From positions 296,870 through 360,869 of the forward strand of contig JADCRB010000011.1 of assembly GCA_021464245.1 (NCBI GenBank): DNA of 64,000 nucleotides, given 5' to 3'. Position 1 is the stretch's first letter; each line of letters begins with the position of its first letter. This document shows positions 63,001-64,000 of this stretch, piece by piece. Under the pieces are notes generated by a model. The model saw only the letters and a list, made by a program, of their open reading frames with translations, was not told the origin of the DNA and searched no databases. The position numbers and the translations under genes were made by a program. The DNA comes from Carallia brachiata (Eukaryota > Streptophyta > Magnoliopsida > Malpighiales > Rhizophoraceae).

Positions 63001-64000
63001 CACACTTATCGGGAGGCAAACAGATCAGCAAATTAACTTGCTAATTTTGCACTTGTCCAGCCTCCTCAATTTTTGTTTCTTGACCAACCTCTTGCTGGAT
63101 TTAACTAAATTTTGAGCGAGGATACTTGGGGTGTCAACTTCATTAAAATTGTTCCTGTTTAGTACTTTTTTCTTGAGTCCTTAGACTCTCCACTCAGACC
63201 CCAAAAAAAAAAAAAAAGTATTAATCAGTTAATATGGCACGCTAACGTAACACATTTAACAGACACCCAACAGCAAAGAGTCAAAATTTCGACAAAAACA
63301 ACGTTCAGTACCAATTTAACAAAAAAAAAATTGTGATTCTAATTTATAAAATAGTTAAACATTGTAGTTCAATTCACATCTTTTGCCTTTTAAGATTGAA
63401 ATAGTCAATAATTAATCAATTAATAAATAAAAGGTATGGAATACAAACTTTCCAATCCATTAAGATGAGAAATCCATCAATAATTAAGGGTTTTGAAGTT
63501 TGAACTTACTATTATTATTGTATCATGCAACACTGACCACTCAAATTAAGCGTGGGTGGTTGCACTTTTTGCCTTTTAAGCATTCGAATTTGGACCTATG
63601 AAAAAGCTGCTTTAATTTGCTCCACGTGGCGTACTTAAGGGTTTCCAACAAAGTGAACTAAAATAAATAGGACATTCAATCGTTCAAAAAATAAATAAAT
63701 AAATAAGACATTCCGATAGATTAATTTGTAATTTAATTTGGAGTATTGTGAGCATCAAGTTGCATATTCATTTGAATAACTTGGATTTAATAACTTAGCA
63801 GGTTTTAAGAAGAATAAACATTACTTCATGCTAATTGCTAAATGTTTTTGAAATCTAATAGACCTCCAAAGTCCAATCCTTCTTTGTAACTGGGATTTAA
63901 TAGCTCGCTCTAATTATAAACTACCGAAGATAAAGATAATTACTCATTAAGTTTTGTATAGTCTATTAGGCTCAATCATAAAAGCAAAACTCGGATAAGG
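57026..64000. other. Upstream of FMO and intergenic DNA, no gene recognised
   Basis: AT-rich with AT and ATA microsatellites (57706-57740, 61077-61101). Short coding-like frames at 59260-59440 (-) and 61970-62200 (both strands) have no recognised family. Nothing else could be supported through to the window end. Confidence 0.55.

Noticed and set aside
1..64000. CRISPR arrays, operons, phage or virus segments
   Set aside because: No regular spacer arrays, no ribosome-binding-site-linked gene runs, and no viral protein motifs; the exon-intron structure is that of a plant nucleus.

Overview
This is nuclear DNA from a dicotyledonous, probably woody, plant. The background is AT-rich, coding sequence is split by short AT-rich introns with GT..AG borders, and intergenic stretches carry microsatellites, MITE-like palindromes, SINE-like and LINE-like relics. 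The proteins resemble those of rosids such as citrus and poplar, but the species cannot be fixed from the sequence alone. No bacterial, organellar or viral block was seen.

Seven protein-coding genes are supported. (1) A sucrose synthase of the SUS1 type, + strand, 14059-18122, 13 coding exons, intact, 805 aa. (2) A very large alpha/beta-hydrolase-like/CAAX-protease fusion, - strand, 29321-19360, 11 coding exons, about 1795 aa. (3) A secreted pectin methylesterase, + strand, 34291-37488, 4 exons, intact, 370 aa. (4) A SAUR auxin-response protein, - strand, 38997-38119, 2 coding exons. (5) A small single-span membrane protein, - strand, 45691-44951, 2 exons, 101 aa. (6) A chloroplast peroxiredoxin Q, + strand, 47204-48879, 4 exons. 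(7) An FMO1-like flavin-containing monooxygenase, - strand, 56941-52424, 5 exons, about 520 aa. A broken copy of the last exon and 3' UTR of peroxiredoxin Q lies at 51593-52070.

Layout: bases 1-12900 hold no supported gene. Sucrose synthase and the fusion gene are convergent; the fusion gene and the pectinesterase are divergent across a repeat-rich 5 kb gap; pectinesterase and SAUR are convergent; the small membrane-protein gene and peroxiredoxin Q are divergent; peroxiredoxin Q and the FMO are convergent, with the duplicated tail between them. From 57000 to the end no gene was recognised. The genes serve unrelated roles (carbon use, wall modification, auxin response, plastid redox, defence metabolism), so the window is an ordinary gene neighbourhood, not one pathway.

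The most striking observation is quality-related. Three otherwise well-preserved genes (fusion gene, SAUR, FMO) each lose frame by exactly one base, two of them in a run of four A/T, and peroxiredoxin Q has an off-by-one at its first splice junction. This looks more like residual consensus error than three independent pseudogenes. The most interesting biology is the fusion protein, whose hydrolase nucleophile position appears to be Gly and whose C-terminus keeps a CPBP-type Glu-Glu/Arg motif. No clearly new multi-gene system was found.
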